DNA of 30,647 bases from RUG11272 sp045226335 (GCA_045226335.1 JBGVCH010000108.1:1-30647), one strand, 5' to 3'. Positions 1 through 8,323 are shown, counted from the stretch's first letter. Translations and numbers: made by a program. The notes: generated by a model from the sequence alone, not told the origin.

Positions 1-134
1 CCGAGCCATCCGCTGAAGGCCACGGCTGAGTAGGCGGCATCCGGCGCGCCGGTTACAGCGCTAAGGGATTGATGGATCCCTGCAAAGGCCCTTCGCGGGC
101 GAAAGCGGAAGTGGTACCGTGACATTGTCACCTT
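1..134 (+). promoter_or_regulatory. T-box riboswitch leader, 5'-truncated by window edge
   Basis: This is the 3' half of a tRNA-sensing T-box. The base of stem I and the stem II region occupy about 1-35. The conserved GAGTAGG (28-34) and CCGGTTACAG (49-58) elements of the stem II/III region follow. The T-box core AAGTGGTACCGTGA, which binds the tRNA acceptor end in the antiterminator, is at 109-122. A terminator follows at once. The specifier codon lies in stem I, left of the window, so tRNA identity cannot be read. The cotranscribed tyrS makes tRNA-Tyr most likely (inference). Confidence 0.88.
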
Positions 135-169
135 CCCGGACAGCATGGCTGTTCCGGGTTATTTTGTTT
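135..169 (+). terminator. T-box-controlled intrinsic terminator
   Basis: The stem CCCGGA-CAGC (135-144) pairs with GCTG-TCCGGG (148-158) with one bulged T, followed by the T-rich run TTATTTTGTTT. It sits between the T-box core and the ribosome binding site of the aminotransferase (AGGAGGTG, 171-178). This is the usual arrangement for premature termination when the cognate tRNA is charged. Confidence 0.85.
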
Positions 170-185
170 CAGGAGGTGTCCCTTC

Positions 186-1367
186 ATGCCAGAGAACATC
201 CGGTTTGCCCACCGTTTCGACGGCATCACCGGCAGCGCCATCCGTGAGATCTTCAAGCTCATCGCGCAGCCCGACATGATCTCCTTCGCCGGCGGCAACC
301 CCTCCCCCGCCGCCCTGCCGGATCAGGAAGCCGCCCGCATCGCGGAGCAGGTGCTGCGGGAGGACGGCAAGCGCATCCTGCAGTACGGCGCCACGGAGGG
401 CTTCCCCCCGTTTCTGGAGACCCTGAAGCCCTACGTCGAAGGAATGCTGGGCTGCCCGGTGCCCGCCGTGCTTCCCACCACCGGCTCCACCCAGGGCATG
501 GACCTGCTCTGCAAGGCCATGCTGGACCCCGGCGACGCGGTACTGGTGGAAAACCCCTCCTTCCTGGGCAACCTGCAGTGCATGAAGTTCTACCAGGCCA
601 AGCTGGTGCCCGTGGAGAGCGACGACGACGGCCTGATCATGGAGGCGCTGGAAGCCGCCATGAAGGAGCATCACCCCAAGATGCTCTACGTCATCCCCAC
701 CTTCCAGAACCCCACCGGCAAGACCCTGGCCGCCGACCGGCGTCCGCAGATCGCCGCCCTGGCCGCAAGGTACGGCGTGGTGGTGGCGGAGGACGACCCC
801 TACCGCGACCTGCGATATACGGGGGAAGACCTCCCGTCCATCAAGTCCTTTGACAGGGATGGCTGGGTGGTCTTCCTGGGCTCCTTCTCCAAGATCATCT
901 CCCCCGGCCTGCGGGTGGGCTATATGGCCGGCGACGCGGACATCATCCGCAAGTGCACCATGGGCAAGCAGAGCACCGACGTCCACACCGCCAACCTGAC
1001 CCAGGCCATCGTGGACCGGTACATGCGGGAGGGCCTGCTCCCGGACCACATCCGACAGATCCGCAAGGACTACGCCGTGCAGTGCGGCGCCATGCTGAAA
1101 GAACTGGAGGCCTTCCCCGTCGGCGTGACCTTCACCCGGCCCCAGGGCGGCCTGTTCATCTGGGTGGAGCTGCCGGAGGGCATCGACGCCCAGGCCCTGC
1201 TGCAGAAGGCCATCGCCCGCAAGTTTGCCTTTGTTCCCGGCACCAACTTCTACGCCCTGGGCGGACACAAAAACACCCTGCGCCTGAACTTCTCCAACAG
1301 CACCCCGGACCAGATCCACACCGGCATGACCGCCCTGCGGACCCTGCTGGAGGAAGAGATGCGCTGA
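186..1367 (+). CDS. PLP-dependent aminotransferase, class I/II (aromatic / 2-aminoadipate type)
   Basis: A 393-residue fold-type I aminotransferase of the family that includes 2-aminoadipate/kynurenine and MocR-associated enzymes. Visible motifs are the N-terminal SFAGGNPSPAALP segment, TTGSTQGMD (about 98-106), FQNPTGKT (173-180), the EDDPY pyridine-nitrogen motif (202-206) and the Schiff-base lysine K236 in SFSKIISPGLRVGY. The length is normal. The ATG follows AGGAGGTG by seven bases. It is the first gene after the T-box and is cotranscribed with tyrS. A role in making or degrading an aromatic amino acid, probably tyrosine, therefore fits, though substrate specificity is inferred from context and not read from residues. 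Expected to be a cytoplasmic homodimer. Confidence 0.9.
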   Translation: MPENIRFAHRFDGITGSAIREIFKLIAQPDMISFAGGNPSPAALPDQEAARIAEQVLREDGKRILQYGATEGFPPFLETLKPYVEGMLGCPVPAVLPTTGSTQGMDLLCKAMLDPGDAVLVENPSFLGNLQCMKFYQAKLVPVESDDDGLIMEALEAAMKEHHPKMLYVIPTFQNPTGKTLAADRRPQIAALAARYGVVVAEDDPYRDLRYTGEDLPSIKSFDRDGWVVFLGSFSKIISPGLRVGYMAGDADIIRKCTMGKQSTDVHTANLTQAIVDRYMREGLLPDHIRQIRKDYAVQCGAMLKELEAFPVGVTFTRPQGGLFIWVELPEGIDAQALLQKAIARKFAFVPGTNFYALGGHKNTLRLNFSNSTPDQIHTGMTALRTLLEEEMR

Positions 1368-1404
1368 CCCGATATCCTGTAACAACAAGGAAAGGAAGAG
1401 AAAA

Positions 1405-2634
1405 ATGCCGCACATTCTTGACACGCTGAAAGAACGGGGCTTCATCGCCCAGATGACCTTTGAGGACGAACTGTACGAGCAGCTGAAGGAGCCCACCACC
1501 TTCTACGTGGGCTTCGACCCCACCGCGGATTCCCTGCACATCGGCCACTACATCCCCATCATGGCCATGGCCCACATGCAGCGCGCCGGCCACAAGCCCA
1601 TCGCCCTGATGGGCGGCGGCACTGCCATGATCGGCGATCCCTCCGGCAAGACCGATATGCGAAAGATGATGACCACGGAAGTCATCGACCGGAACGTGGC
1701 CTGCATCAAGAAGCAGATGGCCCGCTTCCTGGACTTCAGCGAGGGCCAGGCCATCATCGTGGACAACGGCGACTGGCTCCGGAACCTGAACTACATCGAC
1801 TTCATGCGGGACATCGGCTCCCTGTTCTCCGTCAACGAGATGCTGACCGCCGACGCCTACAAGGCCCGCATGGCCACGGACAACGGCCTGTCCTTCCTGG
1901 AATTCACCTACATGCTCCTGCAGAGCTATGACTTCCTGGAGCTGTTCCACCGCTACGGCTGCCGGCTGCAGATGGGCGGCAACGACCAGTGGTCCAACAT
2001 GATGCACGGCGCGGACCTGATCCGCCGCAAGGACCGGGAGCGGGCCTTCGCCTGCACCTTCCAGCTGCTGCTGACCCACGACGGCCGCAAGATGGGCAAG
2101 ACCGAGGCCGGCGCTCTCTGGCTGGACGCCGACAAGTGCTCCCCCTACAACTTCTACCAGTACTGGCGGAACGTGGACGACGCGGACGTGAAGAAGTGTC
2201 TGGGTCTGCTCACCTTCCTGCCCATGGACGAGGTCAACCGCCTGGGCGCCCTGGAAGGCGCGGAGATCAACGAGGCCAAGAAGGTCCTGGCCTTCGAGGT
2301 CACCAAGCTGGTCCACGGCGAGGAGGAGGCGAAGAAGGCCGCCGACGCCGCGCTGTCCCTGTTCGCCTCCGGCGGCAGCGGCGCCGGGGTGCCCACCTTC
2401 GAGCTCACCGGTCAGCAGCTGGCGGAAGACGGCCGCGTCACCAGCATCCTGGCCCTGTGCGGCCTGTGCAAGAGCCGCAGCGACGCCCGTCAGCAGGTCC
2501 AGGCCGGGGCCGTGCTGGTGGGCGAAGACAAGATCACCGACGTGAATGCCGTCCTCGCGGCGGACCGGATCGGGCCGGACGGCCTGCTGATCCGCAAGGG
2601 CAAGAAATCCTACATGCGCCTGGTGCTGAAATGA
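1405..2634 (+). CDS. tyrS: Tyrosyl-tRNA synthetase
   Basis: Class I aminoacyl-tRNA synthetase that charges tRNA-Tyr; 409 residues, the normal length. FYVGFDPTADSLHIGHYIP carries the HIGH motif (45-48). GGNDQW (191-196) contacts the tyrosine and ATP pocket. KMGKT (229-233) is the KMSKS loop in the variant form common in bacterial TyrRS. The C-terminal ~65 residues form an S4-like RNA-binding domain (CKSRSDARQQVQAGAV segment). The start ATG is preceded by AAGGAAAGGA. The gene lies 37 nt downstream of the aminotransferase with no terminator between them, so both should be governed by the T-box. Its stop overlaps the next gene's start. Confidence 0.97.
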   Translation: MPHILDTLKERGFIAQMTFEDELYEQLKEPTTFYVGFDPTADSLHIGHYIPIMAMAHMQRAGHKPIALMGGGTAMIGDPSGKTDMRKMMTTEVIDRNVACIKKQMARFLDFSEGQAIIVDNGDWLRNLNYIDFMRDIGSLFSVNEMLTADAYKARMATDNGLSFLEFTYMLLQSYDFLELFHRYGCRLQMGGNDQWSNMMHGADLIRRKDRERAFACTFQLLLTHDGRKMGKTEAGALWLDADKCSPYNFYQYWRNVDDADVKKCLGLLTFLPMDEVNRLGALEGAEINEAKKVLAFEVTKLVHGEEEAKKAADAALSLFASGGSGAGVPTFELTGQQLAEDGRVTSILALCGLCKSRSDARQQVQAGAVLVGEDKITDVNAVLAADRIGPDGLLIRKGKKSYMRLVLK

Positions 2635-3272
2635 GCGCCTACCGCACCCTGCTGGCACCCGCCTCGGCGGAATTCACGGTGAACAAGAGCCGCTTCATCG
2701 GCTACGCGTCGCCGGTTTCCACCGAGGCGGAGGCCCTGGCCTTTCTGGAGAGCATCCGGAAAAAACACCGGGACGCCACCCACAACTGCTACGCCTACAC
2801 CCTGGGACAGAACATGGGCGTGATGCGCTACTCCGACGACGGCGAACCCGGGGGCACGGCCGGCCTGCCCATGATGGAGGTCATCAAGAAGAAGGCGGTC
2901 TGCAACTGCTGCGCGGTGGTGACCCGTTACTTCGGCGGCATCCTGCTGGGGGCGGGCGGCCTGGTCCGGGCGTACAGCCACGCCTGTTCCATCGGCCTGG
3001 AGGCGGCGCGGATCGTGGTCATGGAGGAGAGCGTCACCCTGCTTTGCGAGGTGGCCTACCCGCTGTGGGACCGGGTCCAGCACATGCTGAAGCACCAGCC
3101 GGTTCAGGTCCGGAACGTGGAATTCACCTCCGCCGTCACCTTTTCCCTCCTGGTCCGCGTGTCGGACCGGCCCGCCGTCGAGGAAGCCCTGATCCGGCAG
3201 ACCGACGGCAAGGCGGAGATCCTGCCGGAGGAAACCGGCTACCACGCCTGGGAGACCGGCGCGGACAGCTGA
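2631..3272 (+). CDS. YigZ/IMPACT family protein
   Basis: A 213-residue member of the YigZ (UPF0029/IMPACT) family. Family signatures are KSRFIGYASPV near residue 20, DATHNCYAY (about 48-56), the highly conserved SDDGEPGGTAG (about 68-78) and VVTRYFGGILLGAGGLVRAYS (about 97-117). The C-terminal ~80 residues match the small ferredoxin-like YigZ C-terminal domain. The ATG overlaps the tyrS stop as ATGA, implying translational coupling, so this start is preferred over in-frame upstream codons inside tyrS. The biochemical role of bacterial YigZ is unsettled; eukaryotic IMPACT/Yih1 act in translational control through Gcn1. The link to tyrS is positional only. Confidence 0.93.
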   Translation: MSAYRTLLAPASAEFTVNKSRFIGYASPVSTEAEALAFLESIRKKHRDATHNCYAYTLGQNMGVMRYSDDGEPGGTAGLPMMEVIKKKAVCNCCAVVTRYFGGILLGAGGLVRAYSHACSIGLEAARIVVMEESVTLLCEVAYPLWDRVQHMLKHQPVQVRNVEFTSAVTFSLLVRVSDRPAVEEALIRQTDGKAEILPEETGYHAWETGADS

Positions 3273-3285
3273 CCCCACCCGACGC

Positions 3286-3338
3286 AAAAGCGCTGCGCGA
3301 ATCCGTGAGAACGGACAGGCGCAGCGCCTTTTCGTTTG
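3286..3338. terminator. Bidirectional terminator between yigZ-family gene and rnfB
   Basis: AAAAGCGCTGCGC (3286-3298) pairs with GCGCAGCGCCTTTT (3319-3332). A nested TCCGT/ACGGA helix lies in the loop. There are A residues on the left and T residues on the right, so it can end transcription from both converging operons. Confidence 0.85.
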
Positions 3339-3340
3339 TG

Positions 3341-4540
3341 TTACTTCGCGGCCGTCTCTTCCGCGGGCTTGGGCTTTGCCGCCTGGACCTCCGGCTTGAC
3401 GGCTACCCTGGGATCCCGGGCCTTTTCCCGGGGTTTGACGGTGATGCACTTCTTGGGGCACTTCTCCGCGCAGACCCCGCAGCCGGTGCAGGCATCATTG
3501 ACCTGGTGCTTCTGCTTCAGCTCGCCCTCGATGGCGCCGAACTGGCAGTTGCGCTTGCACATGGTACAGCCCACGCACTTCTCCTGGTCGATCTCCGCCA
3601 CCCGCCGGTCCTCGAAGAGGGCCTTCATGGCGCCGCTGGGGCAGACCTCCGCGCAGACCATGCACTCACGGCACTTGGCGTGGTCGATCACGGGCAGGTG
3701 GCCCACCATGGTGATGGCCCCGAACTTGCAGGCCTTGGCACAGCGCTCGCAGCCGATGCAGCCGGCGGAGCACTTCTGGGAGACCGTCTTGCCCATCTCG
3801 GGGTTGCGGCAGCGCATATTGACCAGCTGGGTTTCGGGCCGCAGCTGCAGCACCTTGCGGGGACACTCGTCGATGCACTTGCCGCAGGACTGGCACTTCT
3901 TGGGGTCCACCACGGCGATCCTGGTGGATGGATCGATGTGGATGGCATCGAAGGCGCAGACGCGCTCGCAGTTGCCCAAACCCAGGCAGGCGTACTGGCA
4001 TGCCTTGTAGCCATCCTGGATGATGGCCGCGGCGTTGCAGTCCATGATGCCGTGGTAGTCAAACTTCACGCGGCAGCGGTCCGTACCGCCCTGGCAGATC
4101 ACGGTGGCCACCTTGCGCTCCTCGTCGCTGACGCTGACGCCCATGATCTCGCCGATCTTTTTGGCCGCGTCGGAGCCGCCCACGGGGCAAGCCGTCACCG
4201 CCGCGCGGCCCGACGCAATGGCATCCGCGCAGCCGTCACAGCCGGGGTAGCCGCAGCCGCCGCAGTTCGCGCCAGGGAGCGCTTCCCGCACCGCATCGCG
4301 GATGGGATTCTTCGGGATGGCGAAAACCTTCGCGACCCAGGTCAGCAGGAGGCCGAAGGCGATGCCGAGGCCGCCCAGCACCAGCACGGCCTTTAGCACG
4401 GCCTTCCCGGTGGATTCCTCCGCCACAGCTTCCACGGACGCCGCGCTCACAGCCGCGCCCTCCGCCGTTTCCGCCAGCACGGGGAGCAGGATCACGGTCA
4501 GCAGGACCGCCAGCAGGAGGCCGATCAGCTTATTCTTCAC
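3341..4540 (-). CDS. rnfB: Rnf complex subunit B (polyferredoxin)
   Basis: Electron-entry subunit of the ion-translocating ferredoxin:NAD+ oxidoreductase. A GTG start is chosen because AGGAGGAG stands six bases upstream on the minus strand. The first ~23 residues look like a signal peptide or extra membrane helix (ending near VLAETAEG), and the usual RnfB anchor helix follows at about 48-71. Then come the CGGCGYPGCDGC four-cysteine domain (about 94-105) and six further cysteine motifs (CQYACLGLGNC, CQSCGKCIDEC, CIGCERCAKAC, CRECMVCAEVC, CVGCTMCKRNC, CTGCGVCAEKC), suggesting about seven [4Fe-4S] clusters. The tail is Lys/Pro/Ala-rich. At 399 residues it is longer than many RnfB proteins because of the N-terminal extension and extra clusters. 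It is the last gene of the operon. Confidence 0.96.
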   Translation of the reverse strand: MKNKLIGLLLAVLLTVILLPVLAETAEGAAVSAASVEAVAEESTGKAVLKAVLVLGGLGIAFGLLLTWVAKVFAIPKNPIRDAVREALPGANCGGCGYPGCDGCADAIASGRAAVTACPVGGSDAAKKIGEIMGVSVSDEERKVATVICQGGTDRCRVKFDYHGIMDCNAAAIIQDGYKACQYACLGLGNCERVCAFDAIHIDPSTRIAVVDPKKCQSCGKCIDECPRKVLQLRPETQLVNMRCRNPEMGKTVSQKCSAGCIGCERCAKACKFGAITMVGHLPVIDHAKCRECMVCAEVCPSGAMKALFEDRRVAEIDQEKCVGCTMCKRNCQFGAIEGELKQKHQVNDACTGCGVCAEKCPKKCITVKPREKARDPRVAVKPEVQAAKPKPAEETAAK

Positions 4541-4558
4541 TTCTCTCTCCTCCTGTCC

Positions 4559-5137
4559 TCAGATCTTCAGGCCGGCAAAGCCCATGAAGGCCACGGCCAT
4601 GAGACCCGACATGATCAGAGCGCCGGGAAAGCCCTGCATCCACTTGGGCATGTTGGACTGTTCCATCCGCTCCCGGATGCCGGCCAGCAGCACCAGCGCC
4701 AGGGTGAAGCCCAGGGCGGCGCAGAAGCCGGTGAAGGTGGCCCCCAGCAGGCCCAGGTCTTCCTTGATGTTGTTCTGGGCCACGGCCAGCACCACGCAGT
4801 TGGTGGTAATGAGGGGCAGGTACACGCCCAGCGCCTGGTACAGGGAGGGGGACAGCTTTTTCAGTGCGTTCTCCACCACCTGCACCAGCACCGCGATCAC
4901 CAGGATGAAGGCGATGGTCTGCATATACTGCAGGCTCAGGGGAACCAGGATGAAATGCTGCACCATCCAGGTGATGAAGGACGCCAGGGTGATGACGAAG
5001 GTCACCGCCAGGCCCATGCCCACGGCGGTGTCCACTTTCTTGGACACCCCCAGGAAGGGGCAGATGCCGTAGAACTGGCACATGACATAGTTGTTGACCA
5101 GGATCTGGGCAACGAGGATCGCGAGGAAGGTACTCAT
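4559..5137 (-). CDS. rnfA: Rnf complex subunit A
   Basis: A 192-residue integral membrane subunit with about six helices, homologous to RnfE and NqrE. The motif NNYVMCQFYGICPFLGVSKK near the N-terminus holds the cysteine (ICPFLG) that, with the matching one in RnfE, ligates the intramembrane iron-sulfur centre in Rnf/Nqr complexes. YLPLITTNCVVLAVA in the middle supplies the second conserved cysteine. The start overlaps the rnfE stop by 4 nt, so translation is probably coupled. Eighteen bases separate it from rnfB. Confidence 0.97.
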   Translation of the reverse strand: MSTFLAILVAQILVNNYVMCQFYGICPFLGVSKKVDTAVGMGLAVTFVITLASFITWMVQHFILVPLSLQYMQTIAFILVIAVLVQVVENALKKLSPSLYQALGVYLPLITTNCVVLAVAQNNIKEDLGLLGATFTGFCAALGFTLALVLLAGIRERMEQSNMPKWMQGFPGALIMSGLMAVAFMGFAGLKI

Positions 5138-5775
5138 GCAAGCGCCTCCTTCCGGGCTTCACGCCGTTTGCTGATAGCTTTCTTGATGGCGTTGACCAGG
5201 ATCATCATCAGGCCCAGGGTGATGAAGCCGCCGGGCACCTTGTTCATGATGTCCATGGGCTGGTAAGCCGCGGGCATGATCTGCGCGCCGAAGATGGTGC
5301 CGGAGCCGAAGAGCTCGCGGACGATGCTCAGCAGCGTGATGGAGCAGGTGAAGCCCAGGCCCATGCCGAGGCCGTCCGCCAGGGCCAGCGCCGGGCTGTT
5401 CTTGGCCGCGAAGGACTCCGCCCGGGCAAAGATGATGCAGTTCACCACGATCAACGGGATGTAGGAACCCAGGGATTTGCTCAGGTCCGGCAGGTAAGCC
5501 TGCAGGAACAGGTCCACCATGGTCACGAAGGAGGCGATGATGACGATATAGGCCGGGATGCGCACCTTGTCCGGAATGATCTTTCTCAGCAGGGAGATGA
5601 ACAGGTTGGAGAAGACCAGAACAAAGGTGGTGGCCAGGCCCATGCCGATGCCGTTGGAGGCGGCGGTGGTCACGCCCAGGGTGGGGCACATGCCCAGCAT
5701 CAGGGTGAAGGTCGGGTTCTCGGTGAAGAGACCGTTGAGGAAAGTGCCGGATGCGGTTTTCTTGCCATCAGCCAT
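5134..5775 (-). CDS. rnfE: Rnf complex subunit E
   Basis: A 213-residue polytopic membrane protein, paralogue of RnfA. LMLGMCPTLGVTTAASNG (about 26-43) carries the first conserved cysteine and YIPLIVVNCIIFARAE the second. The basic C-terminus (KKAISKRREARKE) should face the cytoplasm. The first 8 nt overlap the end of rnfD, and the last 4 nt overlap rnfA. In most clostridial operons rnfG lies between rnfD and rnfE. Here the two genes overlap, so no room exists for it. Confidence 0.97.
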   Translation of the reverse strand: MADGKKTASGTFLNGLFTENPTFTLMLGMCPTLGVTTAASNGIGMGLATTFVLVFSNLFISLLRKIIPDKVRIPAYIVIIASFVTMVDLFLQAYLPDLSKSLGSYIPLIVVNCIIFARAESFAAKNSPALALADGLGMGLGFTCSITLLSIVRELFGSGTIFGAQIMPAAYQPMDIMNKVPGGFITLGLMMILVNAIKKAISKRREARKEALA

Positions 5776-6757
5776 GCTTTTTCACCTCCCCGAAGTACTT
5801 CGGCGTGGTCCAGCGGTCGATCAGCGGCGTGCAGACGTTCATGAACAGGATCGCAAAGGAGCAGCCCTCGGGATAGTTGGCGTAGGCCCGGATGACAAAC
5901 ATCACCAGGCCGCAGCCCACGCCGAAGATCACCCGGCCTTTGTTGGTCTGGGGGGATGTGCAGTAGTCCGTCGCCATGAAGAAGGCGCCCAGCATCAGGC
6001 CGCCGGAGAGCAGCTCACAGGCGGTGATCTGAAAGTTGAAGCCGGTGGTCAGCAGGTACAGGACCGCCACGGTGCCGATCATGGCTACGGGGATCTTCCA
6101 GTCGATGACCTTGCGGATGATCAGGTAGACGCCGCCCAGGATCAGGGCCACCTTGCAGGTCTCGCCGAGAACGCCGGCGCAGTTGCCCAGGAAGAGATCC
6201 ATCAGGCTTTCCTTGGGGAGCGCCATCGCCGCAACCCCTTCCTTCAGCTTGCCCAGCTGCGCCAGGGGCGTCGCGGTGGAGATGGCGTCCAGGTTCACGA
6301 CGCCGTCCGTCATGAAGCGGGTCTCGGGGTAGGCGCCCATGATGCTTCCCCAGGAGACAAAGAGCACGGCCCGGGCCGTCAGCGCCGGGTTCATGAAGTT
6401 GGACCCGATGCCGCCGAAGAGCTGCTTGACGATGACGATGGCGATGATGCCGCCCACGATGGGGATCCACAGCGGCGCGCCGGCGGGGATGTTATAGGCC
6501 AGAAGCAGGCCCGTCACCACGGCGCTCCAGTCCCCCACCGTCGACTTCTTGCCCATGGCCTTCTGGTACAGAAGCTCAGCCAGCACGCAGGTGATGACGG
6601 AGACCGCGATGATCATGGCCGCGGAGGGGCCAAAGAAGATGATTGAGGCGATGCCGGCGGGTGCCAGGGCAATGCAGACCTCCTGCATCAGCCGGCGGGT
6701 GGTCACGCTGGACCGCACATGGGGCGATGGGGTGATGGAAATGTTCTTGATCTGCAT
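5768..6757 (-). CDS. rnfD: Rnf complex subunit D (flavoprotein membrane subunit)
   Basis: A 329-residue membrane subunit of the NqrB/RnfD family with multiple hydrophobic helices. The start MQIKNISITPSPHVRSS is typical. LDAISTATPLAQLG (about 156-169) corresponds to the S-G-A-T flavinylation motif, with T163 the expected phosphoester-linked FMN site. The motif reads STAT, not SGAT. GSNFMNPALTARA (about 118-130) and the C-terminal YPEGCSFAILFMN are also family-typical. The ribosome site AAAGGAGG lies inside the end of rnfC, 3 nt upstream of which the stop occurs. Covalent FMN loading requires an ApbE transferase, which is not in this window. Confidence 0.96.
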   Translation of the reverse strand: MQIKNISITPSPHVRSSVTTRRLMQEVCIALAPAGIASIIFFGPSAAMIIAVSVITCVLAELLYQKAMGKKSTVGDWSAVVTGLLLAYNIPAGAPLWIPIVGGIIAIVIVKQLFGGIGSNFMNPALTARAVLFVSWGSIMGAYPETRFMTDGVVNLDAISTATPLAQLGKLKEGVAAMALPKESLMDLFLGNCAGVLGETCKVALILGGVYLIIRKVIDWKIPVAMIGTVAVLYLLTTGFNFQITACELLSGGLMLGAFFMATDYCTSPQTNKGRVIFGVGCGLVMFVIRAYANYPEGCSFAILFMNVCTPLIDRWTTPKYFGEVKKHG

Positions 6758-6760
6758 GCC

Positions 6761-8161
6761 TCACGCCTCCTTTCCGCTCTGCTGCCCGTCAGCCGCTTTC
6801 GCAGCCAGGGCTGCTTTCTCGGCGTCTTCCCGCGCTTTCTGCTGGCGCCTGCGGATGTTGACGATGCGCTTGCCCGCCCGGAAGGACTGGGTCAGCAGCC
6901 GCTTGGCCGGGCAGACGAAGGTGCAGGCGCCGCACTCGATGCAGTTCATCACGCCCACCCTGTCGGCCTCGTCAAACCGCTCGGCGCGGATGTAGTGATC
7001 CATCAGCACCGGCTGCAGCTTCATGGGGCAGGCCCGCATGCACCGCCCGCAGCGGATGCAGGGGCCCTCCTCCGGGTCGATGGCCTCGTCGCCCAGGGCC
7101 AGGATCCCGCTGCACCCCTTGGTGACCGGGATGTCGATGTCCTGGAAGGCCGTTCCCATCATGGGGCCGCCGGAAATGAGGGTGCGGGTCTGCGGCAGGG
7201 TCCCGCCGCAGGCTTTGATCAGATTGCGGACCGGTGTGCCGATGCGCACCATGAAATTCCCGGGCTCCCGCACCAGGCCGCCCACGGTGGTCACCCTGCG
7301 GACCAGCGGCTTGCGCTCCCGCACGGCCTCGTGGATGGCAAAGCAGGTGCCGGCGTTCAGCACCACGCAGCCCGCGTCGATGGGCAGACCGCCTGCGGGG
7401 ACCACCCGCTTGGTCAGGGCGTAGATCAGCTGTTTCTCACCGCCCTGGGGATAGCGCACCGGCAGGCCCTGGACCCGGATCCCTTCCCGGCTGCCGATGG
7501 CCGACCGCAGCGCGGCGATGGCGTCCGGCTTGTTCTCCTCCACGCCGATGATGGCTTCCGGCACGTCGAAGGCGTCCTTCACCAGTTCCACCGCGTCGAT
7601 GATGCCGTCCGCCTGCTCCACCATCAGCCGGTGGTCCGCCGTCAGGTAGGGCTCGCACTCCGCGCCGTTGACAATCAGCTTCTCAAACTTCTTGTCCTTG
7701 CCGACGGTGAGCTTGACCGGCGTCGGGAACGTGGCGCCGCCCATGCCCACGATGCCGGCATCCCGGATGACCTGGCGCAGTTCGTCCGCGGTGGGCGTGG
7801 CGTCCTGCCAGGGCAGGTCCAGCAGCTTCCATTCATCCAGGAAATCGTTCTCGATGACCACGGCCTGACATTCGGAGCCGTTGAACATCAGCTGGCTGAT
7901 GATGTCCGCCACCGCGCCCGAGACAGAGGCGTGCACCGGCGCGGAGACAAAGCCGCCCGCCTCGCCGATGACCTGCCCCATCAGCACGTGGTCGCCCTTT
8001 TTGACCACGATTTTGGCCGGCGCGCCGCCGTGCTGGGCCATGGGAATCACCACCCGCTTGGGGGCCGGCAGCTCCCGAATGGGATTCAGCCCGTTCACGG
8101 CCTTGCCGTTTTTGCCCTCGTGCGGGTGGATCCCGCCAGGAAACAAACGCTTTCCAAACAC
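6761..8161 (-). CDS. rnfC: Rnf complex subunit C (NADH-binding)
   Basis: Peripheral NAD(H)- and FMN-binding subunit where electrons leave to NAD+. The family N-terminus FPGGIHPHEGK, the nucleotide motif GIVGMGGATFPTPVKL, the SLBB-type region, and two [4Fe-4S] motifs (CIRCGRCMRACP and CIECGACTFVCP) appear in the usual order. The tail is Ala/Lys-rich. I prefer the GTG at 8161: it gives the short family-like N-terminus and has GGAAGGGGGA (8180-8171) at good spacing. ATG codons at 8194 and 8191 are in frame and would add about 11 residues with a weaker ribosome site. First gene of the operon, directly behind its own promoter. Confidence 0.95.
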   Translation of the reverse strand: MFGKRLFPGGIHPHEGKNGKAVNGLNPIRELPAPKRVVIPMAQHGGAPAKIVVKKGDHVLMGQVIGEAGGFVSAPVHASVSGAVADIISQLMFNGSECQAVVIENDFLDEWKLLDLPWQDATPTADELRQVIRDAGIVGMGGATFPTPVKLTVGKDKKFEKLIVNGAECEPYLTADHRLMVEQADGIIDAVELVKDAFDVPEAIIGVEENKPDAIAALRSAIGSREGIRVQGLPVRYPQGGEKQLIYALTKRVVPAGGLPIDAGCVVLNAGTCFAIHEAVRERKPLVRRVTTVGGLVREPGNFMVRIGTPVRNLIKACGGTLPQTRTLISGGPMMGTAFQDIDIPVTKGCSGILALGDEAIDPEEGPCIRCGRCMRACPMKLQPVLMDHYIRAERFDEADRVGVMNCIECGACTFVCPAKRLLTQSFRAGKRIVNIRRRQQKAREDAEKAALAAKAADGQQSGKEA

Positions 8162-8230
8162 AGGAAAAAGTCCCCCTTCCGACACTAACATCATGAACCC
8201 TGTCGGTGAATCTCATCGTCAACCGATTTC

Positions 8231-8259
8231 AGTATATCACAGGTTTTTCGGATAAGCAA
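8231..8259 (-). promoter_or_regulatory. Promoter of the rnf operon
   Basis: On the minus strand the -35 TTGCTT (8259-8254) and the -10 TATACT (8236-8231) are separated by 17 nt. Transcription should begin near 8224, just after the dnaJ terminator, giving a leader of about 60 nt before rnfC. Confidence 0.8.
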
Positions 8260-8273
8260 CCACGGACAGGCCG

Positions 8274-8308
8274 AAAAAACAAAAAAACCGGCCCGATGAA
8301 GGCCGGTC
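8274..8308 (-). terminator. Terminator of the heat-shock operon
   Basis: On the minus strand ACCGGCC and GGGCCGGT form a hairpin with a short ATG-containing loop, followed by a run of seven T and then GTTTTTT. It lies 16 nt downstream of dnaJ and before the rnf promoter, so it insulates the two operons. Confidence 0.88.
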
Positions 8309-8323
8309 CGGAAAAACAGCGGA

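Noticed and set aside
49..60. TAC within CCGGTTACAG as the T-box specifier codon
   Set aside because: This is the conserved stem II/III element after stem I. The true specifier precedes the window.
159..1499. Long open frames antisense to the aminotransferase, tyrS, rnf genes, dnaK and others
   Set aside because: They lie opposite well-recognised genes. Their length follows from GC-rich third positions, and their low-complexity His/Gly/Gln/Val sequences match no family.
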